Shown piece after piece: positions 30,425 through 39,893 of a DNA stretch of 64,000 nt (position 1 is the stretch's first letter; every line of letters starts with the position of its first letter). The notes beneath the pieces are model-generated. The model was not told where the DNA came from, searched no databases, and saw nothing but the letters and a program-made list of their open reading frames with translations. Origin of the DNA: JAAXGX01 sp965203565 (GTDB taxonomy: Bacteria > Acidobacteriota > Vicinamibacteria > Vicinamibacterales > UBA8438); NCBI GenBank assembly GCA_965203565.1, contig OZ241896.1:2356001-2420000 (forward strand). The letters are read 5' to 3'. Both the position numbers and the translations under genes were made by a program.

Positions 30425-30482
30425 CTTGAACGTGAACCACTCGAACATGAACCAATATGGACCAACTTGAAAGTCGCGTCAA
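30425..30482 (-). promoter_or_regulatory. Antitoxin promoter with tandem 15-bp operator repeats
   Basis: On the minus strand, -35 TTGACG (30477-30482) and -10 CATATT (30454-30459) are 17 bp apart. Directly downstream are two head-to-tail 15-mers, TGGTTCATGTTCGAG (30440-30454) and TGGTTCACGTTCAAG (30425-30439), identical at 13 of 15 positions. Their placement across the transcription start suggests binding sites for the Phd-like repressor. Confidence 0.6.
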
Positions 30483-30513
30483 GCCGACAATCCGCCTGCA
30501 TGACGGCGGCCGG

Positions 30514-31887
30514 TCAGCCGACGCGGTCGAGGTACTGGATCGACAGGGTCGCCAGCCCGAGGAACGCGAGGAACCCGAACACGTCGGTGAGCGTGGTGAT
30601 GAAGACGGACGACGCCAGCGCCGGGTCGACCTTCAGCGCGCGCAGGGCGATCGGGATCAGGGTGGCGGCCACCGCCGCCACCAGCAGGTTGATCACCATG
30701 GCGAGGGCCAGGATGCCGCCGAAGTACGGGTTGCCGACCACCGCCCAGGCCACCCCCGCTCCGACCAGGCCGAGCAGCAGCCCGTTGCCGAGGCCGACCA
30801 GCGCCTCCTTCCACAGCACCTTGCGGGAATTGCTCCAGGTGAGCTCCCCCAGCGCGATCCCCCGCACCACCACGGTGAGCGTCTGCGTCGCGGCGTTGCC
30901 GCCCATGCTGGCGACGATCGTCATGAACGCGGCCAGCGCCACGACCTGATCGATGGTGGCCTGGAAATACCGGACGACGAACGCGGCCAGGATCGCCGTC
31001 AGGAGGTTGACCCCGAGCCACGGCAGGCGCTTGCGCCACGCCTCGCGCGCCGGAGTCGCCACGTGCTCGTCGCTCGAAACGCCCGCCATCCGGTAGATGT
31101 CCTCGGTCGCCTCGTCCTTGATGACGTCGATGACGTCGTCGACCGTGATGATCCCGACGAGCTGGTTCCGCTCGTCGACCACCGGGAGCGCCAGCAGGTT
31201 GTACGACGCCACCAGCTCCGCGACCTCTTCCTGGTCCATGCCGACCCGGGCGCTGACCAGATCGGTCGTCCCGATCCGCTTGAGCGGCGTCTCCGGCGAC
31301 ACCAGCAGCAGCCGCCGCAGCGAGACGACGCCGACCAGGTGGCGACGCTCGTCGACGAGATAGAGGTAGAAGACCATCTCCACCTCGCGTGACCGCTGGA
31401 GCGCCTCGATCGCCTCGCCCGCCGTCAGGTCCTCGCTCAGCGCGAAGACGTTCGGGTTCATGATGCGGCCGGCGGTCTGGTCGTCGTACTCGAGGAGGTG
31501 CTGGACCTCGCCCGACTGCTTCCGACGCATCAGCTCGATCACGGCGGCCGACAGGTCGTCGGGCAGGTCGCCGAGCAGCGCCGCCGCGTCGTCCGACGGC
31601 AGATCCTGGAGCAGTCGGGCCAGCTCGTCGGCGGGACGATCGACGAGGATGGCGGCGGCCGTCTCCGAGTCGAGCTCGGTGAGCGCCTCCATGGCGAGCC
31701 GGCTGTTGCGGCCGAGGAGCGTATTGAAGACCGACCGGCGCCCGTGGTCCGGGAGGCTGCCGAAAACCTCAGCGAGATCGGCGGGATGCTGCTTCTGGAG
31801 CAGGTTGACCAAGTTCGCGGTCGCACCTATCCGCTGCAGTCGCTTGACCGAATCGAGCACGACGTCGATTCTGCGCTGGGGCGGCAT
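30514..31887 (-). CDS. mgtE: Magnesium transporter MgtE
   Basis: A 457-residue Mg2+ channel. The N-terminal superhelical domain (HPADLAEVFGSLPDHGRRSVFNTL) is followed by two CBS domains (AGRIMNPNVFALSEDLTAGEAIEAL; ALPVVDERNQLVGIITVDDVIDVIKDEATEDIYRMAG). Then come the plug helix and five transmembrane helices with the pore sequence MTIVASMGGNAATQTLTVVVRG. All signature elements are present. The CBS and N domains act as Mg2+ sensors that close the pore at high Mg2+. Confidence 0.96.
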   Translation of the reverse strand: MPPQRRIDVVLDSVKRLQRIGATANLVNLLQKQHPADLAEVFGSLPDHGRRSVFNTLLGRNSRLAMEALTELDSETAAAILVDRPADELARLLQDLPSDDAAALLGDLPDDLSAAVIELMRRKQSGEVQHLLEYDDQTAGRIMNPNVFALSEDLTAGEAIEALQRSREVEMVFYLYLVDERRHLVGVVSLRRLLLVSPETPLKRIGTTDLVSARVGMDQEEVAELVASYNLLALPVVDERNQLVGIITVDDVIDVIKDEATEDIYRMAGVSSDEHVATPAREAWRKRLPWLGVNLLTAILAAFVVRYFQATIDQVVALAAFMTIVASMGGNAATQTLTVVVRGIALGELTWSNSRKVLWKEALVGLGNGLLLGLVGAGVAWAVVGNPYFGGILALAMVINLLVAAVAATLIPIALRALKVDPALASSVFITTLTDVFGFLAFLGLATLSIQYLDRVG

Positions 31888-32010
31888 GGCAATGACCCGG
31901 CCGGCCGGCCGGCCTCGTCTGCGTCTGCGCCGGGCTGAGTCGTTGTCCCACTTATCCTGGTCCGGACACCTGATCCGGAACCGCCCAGTGTACCACAGCG
32001 GCGGCGGCGG

Positions 32011-32910
32011 TCAGCGGCGGCGCGACAGCCCGATCTCGTCGAGCACCCGCTCGTCCTCACGCCACCCGGCCCGCACCCGCACGTGGAGGCCCAGGTACAG
32101 CTTCGCCGCGAAGAACCGTTCGAGGTCCCTGCGGGCTTCCGTGCCTATCCGCCGGATCAGCGATCCGCGCCGCCCGATCACGATCGCCTTCTGCGAGGCG
32201 CGGTCGACCAGGATCGAGCAGTACGCACGCACCACCCCGTCGCCGCCGGCCTCTTCGAACCGATCGACCACCACGGCGGTCGAGAACGGCAGCTCGGCGC
32301 GCGTGCGGCGCAGGAGCTTTTCGCGGACGGTCTCGGCCACCAGCACGCGCTCGGGTTGATCGGTCAGGTAGTCGTCGGGATACAGCGGCTCGCCTTCGGG
32401 CAGCGCCTCGAGGACGGCCGACAGGAGCCGGCCGCAGCCGTCGCCGGTCCGGGCCGAGACGGGCACGATGGCGGCGAACTCACGCTGCCGGCGGCGCCAG
32501 TCGATCAGCGGCAGGAGCCGGCGTTTGGCGAGCAGGTCGATCTTGTTGAGCGCGGCCACGACCGGCGCGGACGCCCCGTCAAGCAGACCCAGCACGTACC
32601 GGTCGCCGGCGCCGGTCCCGGCGGCCGCGTCGAGCACGAGCACGACGACGTCCATCCGGCGGATGGCGTCGAGGGCGAGATCGACCATCCGCGCGTTCAT
32701 GCGGTGCAGCGGACGGTGGATGCCGGGCGTGTCGACGAAGACGACCTGCCCCCCGCCGGCGCCCGCGACGTTCCTGACGCCGACGATCCGGTTGCGCGTC
32801 GTCTGCGGCTTGTCCGACACGATGGCCAGCTTGGCGCCGACGAACCGGTTCAGCAGCGTCGATTTGCCGGCGTTGGGGCGGCCGATCAGCGCCGCGAAGC
32901 CGGCTCGCAT
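32011..32910 (-). CDS. era: GTPase Era
   Basis: A 299-residue small-subunit assembly GTPase binding the 3' end of 16S rRNA. G motifs: GRPNAGKSTLLN (G1), DTPGIH (G3), NKIDLL (G4) and SARTGDG (G5), followed by the KH domain (SILVDRASQKAIVIGRRGSLIRRIGTEARRDLERFFAAKLYLGLHVRV). The ATG shares a base with the stop of the upstream corC-like gene (TGATG), consistent with the phoH-ybeY-corC-era operon. Confidence 0.97.
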   Translation of the reverse strand: MRAGFAALIGRPNAGKSTLLNRFVGAKLAIVSDKPQTTRNRIVGVRNVAGAGGGQVVFVDTPGIHRPLHRMNARMVDLALDAIRRMDVVVLVLDAAAGTGAGDRYVLGLLDGASAPVVAALNKIDLLAKRRLLPLIDWRRRQREFAAIVPVSARTGDGCGRLLSAVLEALPEGEPLYPDDYLTDQPERVLVAETVREKLLRRTRAELPFSTAVVVDRFEEAGGDGVVRAYCSILVDRASQKAIVIGRRGSLIRRIGTEARRDLERFFAAKLYLGLHVRVRAGWREDERVLDEIGLSRRR

Positions 32911-34163
32911 CACGGCGGCTCGGCGGCGGCGGACTCCGGCCGGCGGCGCATCCGGACCCGGTGGACGCGGCGCGCCTCGCCGTCGAGGACCTCGACGCTG
33001 ACCTGTTCTATCGCCAGCGTCTCGCCCACGCGCGGCACGCGCCCCAGGCGGGCCAGCAGATACCCGCCCACCGTTTCGAACCCCTGCCGCTCGACCTCCA
33101 CCCCGAGCCGTTCGGCCATGTCGTCGACGCCGACGGTCCCGGAAAACACGAAGCTGCCGCCGCCCTCGTCGACGATCGGCTCGGCTTCGACGTCGTACTC
33201 GTCGCGGATCTCGCCGACGATCTCCTCGAGCAGATCCTCGATCGTGACCAGCCCGGCCGTGCCGCCGTACTCGTCGTGGACGATCGCGATCTGCGCCTGC
33301 TTGCGCTGGAACTCCTTGAGCAGGGCGGCGACGCGCTTCGCTTCCGGGACGACGTACGCCGGCCGCAGGAGCCGGCCCGTGACGCGCTCGCCGCCGTCGG
33401 CGCCCGACAGGGCCACCAGATCCTTGACGAAGACGAAGCCGAGGACGTCGTCGAGCCCCTCCCGGTAGACGGGCAGCCGCGAATACTGCTGCTCGACGCA
33501 GATTTCGCGGAGCTCCGCCAGGGTGGTCTCGGAGTGGACGGCGACGATGTCCGGCCGGGGCGTCATCACCTCCCGCACCACGGTGTCGCCGAACTCCACG
33601 ACCGACCGGAGCAGCTTCCGCTCCTCCCGCTCGTCGATCTCGGACCGGGGCGGTCCGCCGTCGTCCGGGCCGTCCGCCGGCGGGCCGACGCCCGCGGCGC
33701 GGCGGGCGTCCGGGCGCTGACGACGCCCGCCGCGCGGCAGGCCGGCCACCGGACCGGTCACCGGATGGAGCGCCCTGGCCACGAGGTGGAACGACGGAAG
33801 CAGCGCTATCAGCACCCGTTCGGGGTTCCGCCGCACAATGCAGGCGGGCGCCCCGTACGCGAACGCCGGCACGAACGCCGCCAGTCCGGCGCAGACGAGC
33901 CAGAAGCCCGGGCCGCGCGGCTCGACGAGCGCCAGCGCGAGCGCCGTCGCCAGCGAGACGGCCGCCGCCTGCAGCACGCCCACGGTCACGAACAGCCGCA
34001 CCGGCTCGTCCAGGTACAGACCGAGGGCGTCCGGGTGACCGCGCCGTTCCGCGTTGAGGCGGAGCGGCAGCCGCATCAGCGCGCTGAACGCCATCTGGAC
34101 CGTCCCGAGGTAGACGGACGCGCAGGCGAGCAGCAGCAGCAGCAACAGCAGGAGTATCACCAC
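32910..34163 (-). CDS. CNNM/CorC-type protein: DUF21 membrane domain, CBS pair, transporter-associated domain
   Basis: A 417-residue hemolysin-family (HlyC/CorC, YbeX-like) protein. Four hydrophobic N-terminal segments form a divergent DUF21 region. A low-complexity Arg/Pro/Asp linker follows, then a CBS pair (REVMTPRPDIVAV; QIAIVHDEYGGTAGLVTIEDLLEEIVGEIRDEYD) and the C-terminal CorC_HlyC domain (GTVGVDDMAERLGVEVERQGFETVGGYLLARLGRVPRVGE). CNNM/CorC proteins are linked to Mg2+/Co2+ efflux. It is translationally coupled to ybeY upstream (overlap of 7 bp) and era downstream. Confidence 0.9.
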   Translation of the reverse strand: MVILLLLLLLLLACASVYLGTVQMAFSALMRLPLRLNAERRGHPDALGLYLDEPVRLFVTVGVLQAAAVSLATALALALVEPRGPGFWLVCAGLAAFVPAFAYGAPACIVRRNPERVLIALLPSFHLVARALHPVTGPVAGLPRGGRRQRPDARRAAGVGPPADGPDDGGPPRSEIDEREERKLLRSVVEFGDTVVREVMTPRPDIVAVHSETTLAELREICVEQQYSRLPVYREGLDDVLGFVFVKDLVALSGADGGERVTGRLLRPAYVVPEAKRVAALLKEFQRKQAQIAIVHDEYGGTAGLVTIEDLLEEIVGEIRDEYDVEAEPIVDEGGGSFVFSGTVGVDDMAERLGVEVERQGFETVGGYLLARLGRVPRVGETLAIEQVSVEVLDGEARRVHRVRMRRRPESAAAEPP

Positions 34164-34612
34164 GCCCCCTCCGGCAGGCCGCCCTGGCGCCGGAGCCGTC
34201 TTTCGAGCCGCTCCATTCGGCCGTCGTCCCGCGTGTGGTCATATCCCAGCAGGTGCAGCAGCCCGTGCAGCGCGAGCCTCCGCAGCTCCACGCCGACCGG
34301 ATGGCCGGCGCGCCGGGCCTGCCTGTCGGCCACGCCGGCCGCGATGACCACGTCGCCAAGCAGCCGGCGGCCGGGCGCCGGCTGCCGGGGCGTCCCGCCG
34401 GCCGGGAACGACAGCACGTCGGTCGCGTGGGCGACGCCGCGGAACCGCCGGTTCAACGCCCGCATCTTCGCGTCGCTCACGAGCGCCACGACCACTTCGC
34501 CCCGCGCCGCGGCGGGCGCGGCGGCGGCCAGCCACCGGTCGAGACCCGCCGCGGGCCGCGGCCGGCCCCGGCCGTCGGTGACGACGACGCGCAGCGGCGC
34601 CCCGGTCGTCAC
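34157..34612 (-). CDS. ybeY: Endoribonuclease YbeY (16S rRNA maturation)
   Basis: A 151-residue UPF0054 metalloprotein. It carries the family core MRALNRRFRGVAHATDVLSFP, GDVVIA and the zinc-binding HGLLHLLGYDHTRDDGRM with three His ligands in the HxxxHxxxxxH spacing. YbeY trims the 16S rRNA 3' end together with RNase R and Era. Its position between phoH and corC is conserved across bacteria. Confidence 0.95.
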   Translation of the reverse strand: MTTGAPLRVVVTDGRGRPRPAAGLDRWLAAAAPAAARGEVVVALVSDAKMRALNRRFRGVAHATDVLSFPAGGTPRQPAPGRRLLGDVVIAAGVADRQARRAGHPVGVELRRLALHGLLHLLGYDHTRDDGRMERLERRLRRQGGLPEGAW

Positions 34613-34636
34613 GGCAACCGCGGACCGCGCCGTTGG

Positions 34637-35686
34637 TCAGTGATCATGGACAGCGGAGACGCGTCCGGCTGCGGCGGGCGACGCCTCCTCGTACGCCCGG
34701 ACGATCGCCTGCACGAGGGGATGCCGCACGACGTCCCGTTCGTCGAACCGGATCACCGCGACCCCCTCGACGGCGCGCACGATCCGGATCGCTTCGACCA
34801 GGCCCGACACGCGGCCGTGCGGCAGGTCGATCTGCGTCACGTCGCCGGTGACGACCGCCTTCGATCCGAATCCGAGGCGGGTGAGGAACATCTTCATCTG
34901 CTCGCTCGTGGTGTTCTGCGCCTCGTCGAGGATGACGAACGCGTCGTTCAGGGTCCGGCCGCGCATGAAGGCGATCGGCGCGATCTCGATCACGCCGCGC
35001 TCGATCTGCCGGTTGACGCGCTCGACGTCGAGCATGTCGTGCAGCGCGTCGTACAACGGCCGCAGGAACGGGTTCACCTTCTCCTGCAGATCGCCGGGCA
35101 GGAAGCCGAGCTTCTCGCCCGCCTCGACCGCGGGGCGGGCCAGGACGATCCGGTTCACCCGCTTGGCGGCGAGGAACGCCACCGCCTCCGCCATCGCGAG
35201 ATAGGTCTTTCCCGTGCCCGCCGGCCCTGCGCCGAAAACGACGTCGCAGCGTTCGATGGCGTCCAGGTACCGGCGCTGGTTGGCGCTCTTCGGCTTCACC
35301 TGCCGGCGGCCGGAAAGGCGGATCGGGGCGCGGACGAAATAGTCGCGCAGGTCGACCGCCGCGTCCTCCGCCGTCAACCGGGCGGCGTGCCGCACGTCGC
35401 CCGACGCCAGCGGGTACCCCTCGCGCACCAGGGTGGACAACTGGCCGATCACCCGCTCGACCGCGCCGACGCCGTCCGGCTCGCCGGTCACCAGCAGCTG
35501 CTGGCGGTCGGTCCGGATCCGGACGCCGAAGAGATTTTCAAGGTTCCTGAGGTTCTCGTCGAACGACCCGAAGAGCGCCTCGACTCCCTCGTCGGGAATG
35601 GAGATCTTCGCGAAGGACGGTGTTGCGATGAACGTGTCTCCGTTGCGAACAACCGATTGTAAACATGACCGCCCGGCGGCGGTCAA
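34637..35686 (-). CDS. phoH: PhoH-family ATPase (YbeZ/PhoH-like)
   Basis: A 349-residue protein. An N-terminal KH-like region (NLENLFGVRIRTDRQQLLVTGEPDGV) is followed by the PhoH P-loop domain: VKPKSANQRRYLDAIERCDVVFGAGPAGTGKTYLAMA, VLARPAVEAGEKLGFLPGDLQEKVNPFLRPLYDAL, DEAQNTT, and TRLGFGSKAVVTGDVTQIDLP. The ORF can only be opened from TTG 35686 or a non-canonical codon further in, since no ATG or GTG precedes the conserved region. It begins 7 nt after the aspS stop, so coupling to aspS could supply initiation. It heads the phoH-ybeY-corC-era operon. Confidence 0.93.
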   Translation of the reverse strand: MTAAGRSCLQSVVRNGDTFIATPSFAKISIPDEGVEALFGSFDENLRNLENLFGVRIRTDRQQLLVTGEPDGVGAVERVIGQLSTLVREGYPLASGDVRHAARLTAEDAAVDLRDYFVRAPIRLSGRRQVKPKSANQRRYLDAIERCDVVFGAGPAGTGKTYLAMAEAVAFLAAKRVNRIVLARPAVEAGEKLGFLPGDLQEKVNPFLRPLYDALHDMLDVERVNRQIERGVIEIAPIAFMRGRTLNDAFVILDEAQNTTSEQMKMFLTRLGFGSKAVVTGDVTQIDLPHGRVSGLVEAIRIVRAVEGVAVIRFDERDVVRHPLVQAIVRAYEEASPAAAGRVSAVHDH

Positions 35687-35693
35687 GCAGCGG

Positions 35694-37460
35694 CTACCGG
35701 TCGAGGTGGAGCTCGCGAAGCTGCCGGCGGTCGACCGCGGAGGGCGATCCCGCCATGAGATCGACCGCGCCCGCCGTCTTCGGGAACGCCATCACGTCGC
35801 GGATCGACGCCTCGCCGGCCAGCAGCGCCACGATCCGGTCGAGGCCGAGCGCGATGCCGCCGTGCGGCGGCGCGCCGTAGCCGAGCGCGTCGAGGAAAAA
35901 ACCGAAACGGGCGCGCGCCTCGGCGTCGCCGATCTTCAGGAGGCGGAAGATGCGCGCCTGCAGCGCGGCGTCGTGGATACGGATGCTGCCGCCGCCGATC
36001 TCGTTCCCGTTCAGCACCAAGTCGTACGCGCGCGCGCGGACGCCCGCCGGATCGTCCTCGAGGCGGTCGACGTCCTCCGGCCGCGGCGACGTGAACGGAT
36101 GATGCATCGACGTCAGGCGCTGCTCCGCCGCGCTCCATTCCAGCAGGGGGAAGTCGACGATCCAGTTCAGCGCGACCGCGTCGTCGTCGATCAGCCCCGC
36201 CCGCTGCGCGAGCCGGACCCGGAGCTGTCCGAGCAGGACCGACGCTTCGTGGCCCCGGCCGGCCGCGAGGAGCGTCAGGTCGTCCGGCCCGGCCGCCGCC
36301 GCCTCCACGACGCGCGCGAGCGCCTCCTTGCCGGCCGCCTTCAGAATGGAGCTCTGGATCTCGCCGCCCGGCCCCCGCCGCACCCAGACCAGCCCCTTCG
36401 CGCCGAGCGCGATCGCCTCGTCGACCAAGTTGTCGATCTGCGCCCGCGCCTGCCGGCCGGCGCCGGGCGCCACCAGCGCGCGCACCGACCCGCCGCCCGC
36501 CACGATCTCGCGGAACACCTTGAACGCGCCGTCGCGGAAGACGTCGGAGACGTCGCGCACCGGCATGTCGAACCGCAGGTCCGGCTTGTCGACGCCGTAG
36601 CGCGCCATCGCGTCGGCGTACGACAGCCGCGGGAACGGCGCCGGGACCTGCTTGCCGACCTGCCGGAAGACCGCCTGCATGAGCCGCTCGACCGCGCCGA
36701 AGACGAGGTCCTCGGTGGCGAACGCCATTTCGACGTCGATCTGCGTGAACTCCGGCTGCCGGTCGGCGCGGAGGTCCTCGTCGCGAAAGCACCTGGCGAT
36801 CTGGAAGTACCGGTCCATCCCCGCGATCATCAGGATCTGCTTGAAGATCTGCGGCGACTGCGGCAGGGCGTAGAACGCGCCCGCGTGCAGCCGGCTGGGC
36901 ACCAGGTAGTCGCGCGCCCCCTCCGGCGTCGACTTCGTGAGCAGCGGGGTCTCGATCTCCCAGAACCCTTCGGCGTCGAGGCTGGTGCGTACGGCCATCG
37001 TGACGCGGTGGCGCAGCCCGATGTTGGCGCGCATGCGCGCGCGGCGCAGGTCGAGGTACCGGTAGCGGAGCCGGACCTCCTCCGAGACCGGCGTCTCCTC
37101 GTCGATCCGGAACGGCGGCGTGCGCGCCGCGCTCAGCACGGTGACGGCGCGCGCCGCCACCTCGACCTCGCCGGTGGCGAGCTTCCGGTTGAGCGTCTCT
37201 TCGGAGCGGCGCTCCACCGGACCGGCCACGGCGACCACGCACTCGGCGCGGAGCCGCTTCGCCGCCGCGACGACCTCGCTCCCGTCCCGGGCCACCACCT
37301 GCGTGATCCCGTACCGGTCGCGGACGTCGAAGAACGTCACCCCGCCGAGGTCCCGCACCTTGTGAACCCAGCCCATCAGCACGACGTCGGCGCCGACGTC
37401 GCTCGGGCGGAGCTCGCCGCAGGTGTGCGTCCGCACCGGTTCCGCGCGCCGGCCGGTCAC
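35694..37460 (-). CDS. aspS: Aspartyl-tRNA synthetase (bacterial type)
   Basis: A 588-residue class IIb synthetase. The OB-fold anticodon domain includes GWVHKVRDLGGVTFFDVRDRYGITQVV. Class II motifs are RYRYLDLRR, FRDEDLRADRQPEFTQIDVEM and the C-terminal GLDRIVALLAGEASIRDVMAFPK. The bacterial GAD insertion domain is present in the middle (residues ~290-410). Discrimination between tRNA-Asp and tRNA-Asn cannot be read from the sequence. It sits 7 bp downstream of hisS. Confidence 0.97.
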   Translation of the reverse strand: MTGRRAEPVRTHTCGELRPSDVGADVVLMGWVHKVRDLGGVTFFDVRDRYGITQVVARDGSEVVAAAKRLRAECVVAVAGPVERRSEETLNRKLATGEVEVAARAVTVLSAARTPPFRIDEETPVSEEVRLRYRYLDLRRARMRANIGLRHRVTMAVRTSLDAEGFWEIETPLLTKSTPEGARDYLVPSRLHAGAFYALPQSPQIFKQILMIAGMDRYFQIARCFRDEDLRADRQPEFTQIDVEMAFATEDLVFGAVERLMQAVFRQVGKQVPAPFPRLSYADAMARYGVDKPDLRFDMPVRDVSDVFRDGAFKVFREIVAGGGSVRALVAPGAGRQARAQIDNLVDEAIALGAKGLVWVRRGPGGEIQSSILKAAGKEALARVVEAAAAGPDDLTLLAAGRGHEASVLLGQLRVRLAQRAGLIDDDAVALNWIVDFPLLEWSAAEQRLTSMHHPFTSPRPEDVDRLEDDPAGVRARAYDLVLNGNEIGGGSIRIHDAALQARIFRLLKIGDAEARARFGFFLDALGYGAPPHGGIALGLDRIVALLAGEASIRDVMAFPKTAGAVDLMAGSPSAVDRRQLRELHLDR

Positions 37461-37467
37461 GGGATCG

Positions 37468-38724
37468 TCACCCCGCGTCCGGCTTCGCGCCCGCGAGCCG
37501 CCGCACCGCTTCCGGCCGGGTCATGGTCGTCTGCTCTCCCGACTCCATCTCCTTCACCGTCACCTCGCCGCGCGCGAGCTCGTCGCCGCCCAGGATGACG
37601 ACCCGGCGCGCTCCGGACCGGTCGGCCCGCTTCATCTGGGCGCGGAGCGAACGCGCATCATACTCGATGAGCGTCGTCACGCCGGCGTGACGCAGGTCGC
37701 GCGCCAGCAGGTGCGCCGGCCGGCGCGCCGCCTCGCCGAGCGCCACCACGAACGCATCGGGCGCGGCGGCGCCGGGGCCGTCCGGCATCGCCAGCACGAG
37801 ACGCTCGATCCCGGCCGCGAACCCGATGCCGGCGCGGTCCGGCCCCCCGAGCCGCCGCACGAGGCCGTCGTACCGCCCCCCGCCCAGCAGCGCGTTCTGC
37901 GCGCCGAGCTGCGCGCCCAGCACTTCGAACGTCGTCCGGACGTAATAGTCGAGCCCCCGCACCAGCCGATGTGAAACGCGGAAGTCGAGGCCGAGTGCGG
38001 CCAACTGGCCGGTCGCCGCCTCGAAGTGGGCCCGGCACGCCTCGCACAGGTAGTCGGTCGAACGGGGCAACGCGTCGACGATCGGCTGGCACGCCGGCGT
38101 CTTGCAGTCGAAGATCCGCAGCGGGTTGGCTGCGGTGCGGCGCCGGCAGTCGGCGCACAGCGCCTCCGCCCGGTCCCCCAGCGCCTCGACGAGCGCCCGG
38201 TCGAACGCCGGCCGGCAGTCGGGGCAGCCGACCGAGTTGACCACCAGCTCCGCGTCGGCGATCCCGAGCGCGCGCACGAGCGCCGCGGCCATCTCCATCA
38301 CCTCGGCGTCGAGCGCCGCGTCCGCGACGCCGAACACTTCGACGTCGAGCTGGTGGAACTGCCGGCGCCGTCCCTTCTGCGGCCGTTCGTAGCGGAACAT
38401 CGGCCCGAGAGAGAACAGCCTGGCCGCCGGGAGACGCTGCTCCAGCGCATGCTCGACGAACGCCCGCACCATGCCGGGCGTCGCCTCCGGCCGGAGCGTC
38501 ACCCGTTCGCCCCCCTTGTCCTCGAACGCGTACATCTCCTTCTGGACGATGTCGGTGCTCTCCCCCGTCCCCTTGGCGAACAGCTCCTCGCGCTCGATGA
38601 CCGGCGTCCGGATCTCCCGGTAGCCGTAGCGGGCGCAGACCTCGCGGATCGTCTGCTCGGCATGCCGCCAGCGCTCCACCTCGCCCGGCAGGACGTCGTG
38701 CGTGCCTCGAATGGCCGGAATCAT
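37468..38724 (-). CDS. hisS: Histidyl-tRNA synthetase
   Basis: A 418-residue class II synthetase. Signatures: IRGTHDVLPGEVERW at the N-terminus, TLRPEATPGMVRAFVEH, GPMFRYERPQKGRRRQFHQLD (motif 2), the histidine-A signature LVRGLDYYVRTTFEV, GGGRYDGLVRRLGG, and a C-terminal anticodon domain. Copy B of the dispersed repeat lies upstream and provides a TATAAT box in the correct orientation 67 bp before the ATG. Confidence 0.97.
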   Translation of the reverse strand: MIPAIRGTHDVLPGEVERWRHAEQTIREVCARYGYREIRTPVIEREELFAKGTGESTDIVQKEMYAFEDKGGERVTLRPEATPGMVRAFVEHALEQRLPAARLFSLGPMFRYERPQKGRRRQFHQLDVEVFGVADAALDAEVMEMAAALVRALGIADAELVVNSVGCPDCRPAFDRALVEALGDRAEALCADCRRRTAANPLRIFDCKTPACQPIVDALPRSTDYLCEACRAHFEAATGQLAALGLDFRVSHRLVRGLDYYVRTTFEVLGAQLGAQNALLGGGRYDGLVRRLGGPDRAGIGFAAGIERLVLAMPDGPGAAAPDAFVVALGEAARRPAHLLARDLRHAGVTTLIEYDARSLRAQMKRADRSGARRVVILGGDELARGEVTVKEMESGEQTTMTRPEAVRRLAGAKPDAG

Positions 38725-38791
38725 GAGGGACGGCTCGATGAAATCGCAGGAACGGGCGGTGGAGACGGCGGCGCCGGCGGAAGTTTCGAGG

Positions 38792-38839
38792 ATTATACAG
38801 CCCGTGGTGGAACCCCGCCGGGCGCCGGGAGCGGCGAGG
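38792..38839 (+). repeat. Dispersed intergenic repeat, copy B
   Basis: A 48-bp element beginning ATTATACAGCCCGTGGTGGA and ending GCGGCGAGG, in the divergent hisS/moaA intergenic region. It differs from copy A (read on its minus strand) at three positions. On the minus strand its edge forms TATAAT, which could drive hisS. Confidence 0.75.
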
Positions 38840-38870
38840 GGACCGCCCGCGATGCGATAATGGACGGGCG

Positions 38871-39893
38871 ATGCCGTCTCTCGACCGGTTCGGCCGGCCG
38901 CTCCGCAGCCTGCGGGTCTCGGTGACCGACCGTTGCAACCTCCGGTGCCGGTACTGCATGCCGGAGGCGGAGTACGTCTGGCTGCCGCGCAGCGGCATCC
39001 TGACGTTCGAGGAGATCGGCGCGCTGGTCGACGCCTTCGCCGACGCCGGCGCCGACCGGGTGCGCCTGACCGGCGGCGAGCCGCTCCTCCGCCGGAACCT
39101 GCCCGCGCTGATCCGCCGGCTGGCGCGGACCCCGGCGATACGCGACCTCGCGCTGACCACCAACGGCATGCTGCTCGCCGAGCAGGCGGCGGCGCTGCGG
39201 GACGCCGGACTCCACCGGATCACGGTGAGCCTCGACACGCTGCGCGCCGACCGGTTCCGCGCGCTGACCCGGTTCGACGGACTGGCGGCCGTGCGGCGCG
39301 GGATCGACGCGGCGCGCGCGGCCGGCTTCTCCAACCTGAAGATCGATACGGTCGTCATCCGCGGCGTGAACGACGACGAGCTGATCGACCTGCTGGCCTA
39401 TGGACGCGACGCCGGCGCCGAAGTGCGGTTCATCGAGTACATGGACGTCGGCGGCGCGACCCGCTGGTCGCCGCGGGAGGTCGTCTCCCGCGCCGACCTG
39501 CTCCGGGCCGTCGCCGCCGCGCTGGGCCCCGCGCGCGCCATCGACGAGACGTCGTCGGCGCCGGCCGACCGGTTCCGCCTCCCGGACGGCCGGACGTTCG
39601 GCGTCATCTCGTCGACCACCGAGCCGTTCTGCCGCGCGTGCGACCGGAGCCGCCTGACCGCCGACGGGTTCTGGTACCGCTGCCTGTACGCGCAGGCCGG
39701 GACCGACCTGCGCGGACCGCTGCGCGCCGGCGCCGACCGCGCCGACCTCCGCGCGCTGATCGAACGGCTCTGGACCGGCCGGAGCGACCGGGGCGCGGAG
39801 CTCCGGCTCGCGGCCGACGACCGCCAGCCGCTCATCCCGGTCGAGACGCTGCAGCGGCGGCCGCACCTCGAGATGCACACGCGCGGCGGGTAG
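38871..39893 (+). CDS. moaA: GTP 3',8-cyclase MoaA (molybdenum cofactor biosynthesis)
   Basis: A 340-residue radical SAM enzyme making 3',8-cyclo-GTP, the first step of molybdopterin synthesis. The N-terminal 4Fe-4S motif is CNLRCRYCMPE. TGGEPLLR follows, and a second C-terminal cluster motif sits at FCRACDRSRLTADGFWYRC. The C-terminus ends GG, as is essential in MoaA family members. No other moa genes are adjacent. A GATAAT box ends 9 nt before the ATG. Confidence 0.96.
   Translation: MPSLDRFGRPLRSLRVSVTDRCNLRCRYCMPEAEYVWLPRSGILTFEEIGALVDAFADAGADRVRLTGGEPLLRRNLPALIRRLARTPAIRDLALTTNGMLLAEQAAALRDAGLHRITVSLDTLRADRFRALTRFDGLAAVRRGIDAARAAGFSNLKIDTVVIRGVNDDELIDLLAYGRDAGAEVRFIEYMDVGGATRWSPREVVSRADLLRAVAAALGPARAIDETSSAPADRFRLPDGRTFGVISSTTEPFCRACDRSRLTADGFWYRCLYAQAGTDLRGPLRAGADRADLRALIERLWTGRSDRGAELRLAADDRQPLIPVETLQRRPHLEMHTRGG

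Noticed and set aside
31888..32010. Possible magnesium riboswitch before mgtE
   Set aside because: The 123-bp leader has no recognisable M-box or ykoK-like conserved segments, and only a weak TCCGGA inverted repeat was seen.
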